A stretch of 5,507 nt of DNA from Burkholderiaceae bacterium (GTDB lineage: Bacteria > Pseudomonadota > Gammaproteobacteria > Burkholderiales > Burkholderiaceae): contig JAGOEY010000082.1 in NCBI GenBank assembly GCA_017997515.1, forward strand, positions 1-5,507. The letters are read 5' to 3'. The translations under genes were made by a program, and so were the position numbers. This document shows positions 4,713-5,507 of this stretch, piece after piece (positions within the stretch are counted from its first letter, which is position 1; every line of letters begins with the position of its first letter). A model generated the notes under the pieces. It did not search any database and had not been told where the DNA came from. It saw nothing but the letters and a program-made list of their open reading frames with translations.

Positions 4713-5219
4713 TTAGACCACAACTGCCTTGACGATCACCACGTCTTCAACGGGCACGTCTGAGTGGCCGCCCTTGTTGCCGGTGCGCACGGCCTTGATC
4801 TTGTCGACGACTTCGGTGCCCGCCACCACCTTGCCAAACACGGCATAACCCCAGCCGGAGGCGGTGGGGGCGCTGAAGTTCAGGAAGTCGTTGTCCTTGA
4901 TGTTGATGAAGAACTGCGCGGTGGCGGAGTGGGGTGCGTTGGTGCGCGCCATGGCCACGGTGTAGTTGTTGTTCTTCAGGCCGTTGTTGGCTTCGTTGTC
5001 GATCTGTGCGTCGGTGGGCTTTTGCGCCATGCCCGGCTCAAAACCGCCACCTTGCACCATGAAGCCAGGGATCACACGGTGAAAAATCGTGTTGTCGTAG
5101 TGGCCCTTCTTCACGTAGCTCAGGAAGTTTTCGACCGACTTGGGGGCCTTTTCCTGGTCGAGTTCAAGGGTGATGACGCCGTGGTTGGCAATGTGGAGTT
5201 CGACTTTGGGGTTGCTCAT
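4713..5219 (-). CDS. ppiB: PpiB: cytoplasmic cyclophilin peptidyl-prolyl isomerase
   Basis: A one-domain cyclophilin of 168 aa (E. coli PpiB has 164) that speeds cis-trans change at Xaa-Pro bonds during folding. Active-site motifs are visible: [19 protein letters not shown] (45-63, with Arg48, Phe53, Met54 and Gln56), [17 protein letters not shown] (90-106, with Phe104), and [10 protein letters not shown] (123-132). There is no signal peptide, which places it in the cytoplasm. The start is clear: AGGA (5226-5229, minus strand) is six bases before the ATG. The stop (TAA at 4715-4713) is 11 nt from lpxH. Upstream, 145 bp separate it from a second cyclophilin gene, and repeat copy 4 fills most of that gap. 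No separate promoter is evident, so it may depend on read-through from ppiA or on a weak promoter that I cannot recognise. Confidence 0.97.
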   Translation of the reverse strand: MSNPKVELHIANHGVITLELDQEKAPKSVENFLSYVKKGHYDNTIFHRVIPGFMVQGGGFEPGMAQKPTDAQIDNEANNGLKNNNYTVAMARTNAPHSATAQFFINIKDNDFLNFSAPTASGWGYAVFGKVVAGTEVVDKIKAVRTGNKGGHSDVPVEDVVIVKAVVV

Positions 5220-5269
5220 GCTTGTTCCTAAAAGATGGGAGGAGGGAGGACTGCTTCGCGCTGCTGGGA

Positions 5270-5364
5270 GTGTGCACCACCCCTTCCAGGGGTACCGCGG
5301 AACTGGCTTTGCTAGGCCGCTGGTATCGCCCCCTGGGGGGAGGCGCCGCAGGCGCTTCGGGGGG
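5270..5364 (-). repeat. Structured 3'-intergenic repeat, copy 4 (reverse orientation)
   Basis: The most diverged copy, lying directly after the ppiA stop codon on the minus strand. The compound hairpin is kept at 5293-5325: TACC with GGTA, GCGG with CCGC, and CTGGC with GCTAG around TTT, including one G-T pair. The 5' part is altered to CCCCCCGAAGCGCC, with a GGCGCC stem in place of the usual sequence. A further small hairpin, CCCC-TTCCA-GGGG, is at 5280-5292. It separates ppiA from ppiB. Confidence 0.7.
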
Positions 5365-5507
5365 TTACTTAATCAGAGTTGCCGAGTTGATGGTGATAGG
5401 CGTGGTGGGCACGTTCTGGTACGGGCCCTTGTTGCCGGTGGCCACGCCCTTGATCTTGTCCACCACCTCAGCGCCGCTCACCACTTTGCCGAACACGGCA
5501 TAACCGT
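5365..5507 (-). CDS. ppiA: Second cyclophilin, PpiA-like, C-terminal end (partial)
   Basis: The minus-strand frame encodes 46 residues running off the window edge, from [20 protein letters not shown] to the end [16 protein letters not shown], with TAA at 5367-5365. The first part is the last conserved block of the cyclophilin fold. The ending [10 protein letters not shown] closely resembles that of the E. coli periplasmic cyclophilin PpiA (GPYQNVPSKP), whereas the next gene ends like PpiB. A secreted, periplasmic folding catalyst is therefore likely, but the N-terminus that would show a signal peptide is outside the window. DNA over 5426-5505 aligns without gaps to 4771-4850 in ppiB at a constant offset of 655. 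It is the first visible gene of the minus-strand row. Confidence 0.88.
   Translation of the reverse strand, partial: GYAVFGKVVSGAEVVDKIKGVATGNKGPYQNVPTTPITINSATLIK

Overview
The window looks like ordinary chromosome from a GC-rich betaproteobacterium, most likely a member of the Comamonadaceae (Burkholderiales: Acidovorax, Rhodoferax or a relative). This is an inference from the protein sequences, the ppiA-ppiB-lpxH order and two families of intergenic repeats of a type I associate with that family. No search was possible. I see no tRNA, rRNA, CRISPR array, transposase or phage gene.

Plus-strand half (1-1981). It opens with the last 23 codons of a probable membrane protein. Then come arfB (release-factor-like ribosome rescue hydrolase), a UspA-family universal stress protein with a strong ribosome binding site, and a cytoplasmic FrnE-type DsbA-family oxidoreductase with a CPWC motif. 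Two promoter-like arrangements stand out. An FNR-type palindrome lies about 40.5 bp before the predicted start of usp transcription. A sigma-32-like (heat-shock) promoter precedes the oxidoreductase gene, and its -10 element forms a 9-bp dyad with that gene's start codon. The half therefore reads as stress functions: stalled ribosomes, low oxygen, and heat or redox stress.

The middle (1982-2366) is a gene-free convergent junction filled with repeats.

Minus-strand half (5507-2367) is one compact gene row read right to left: ppiA (partial, probably periplasmic cyclophilin), ppiB (cytoplasmic cyclophilin), lpxH (lipid A synthesis), mtfA (zinc peptidase), and a diverged SRAP/YedK-type protein. 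Gaps are 11 nt (ppiB-lpxH), 11 nt (lpxH-mtfA) and a 4-nt ATGA overlap (mtfA-SRAP), so the last four genes are probably co-transcribed.

The points most worth a second look are: (1) the SRAP protein lacks the Cys2 that is catalytic in the family, and the base that makes it Ser2 is also the last base of the mtfA stop codon; (2) the sigma-32-like promoter and start-codon dyad; (3) four copies of a structured ~100-bp element, each just 3' of a stop codon in the same orientation relative to that gene, with paired-base changes that keep the hairpin; (4) the FNR-type site before usp.
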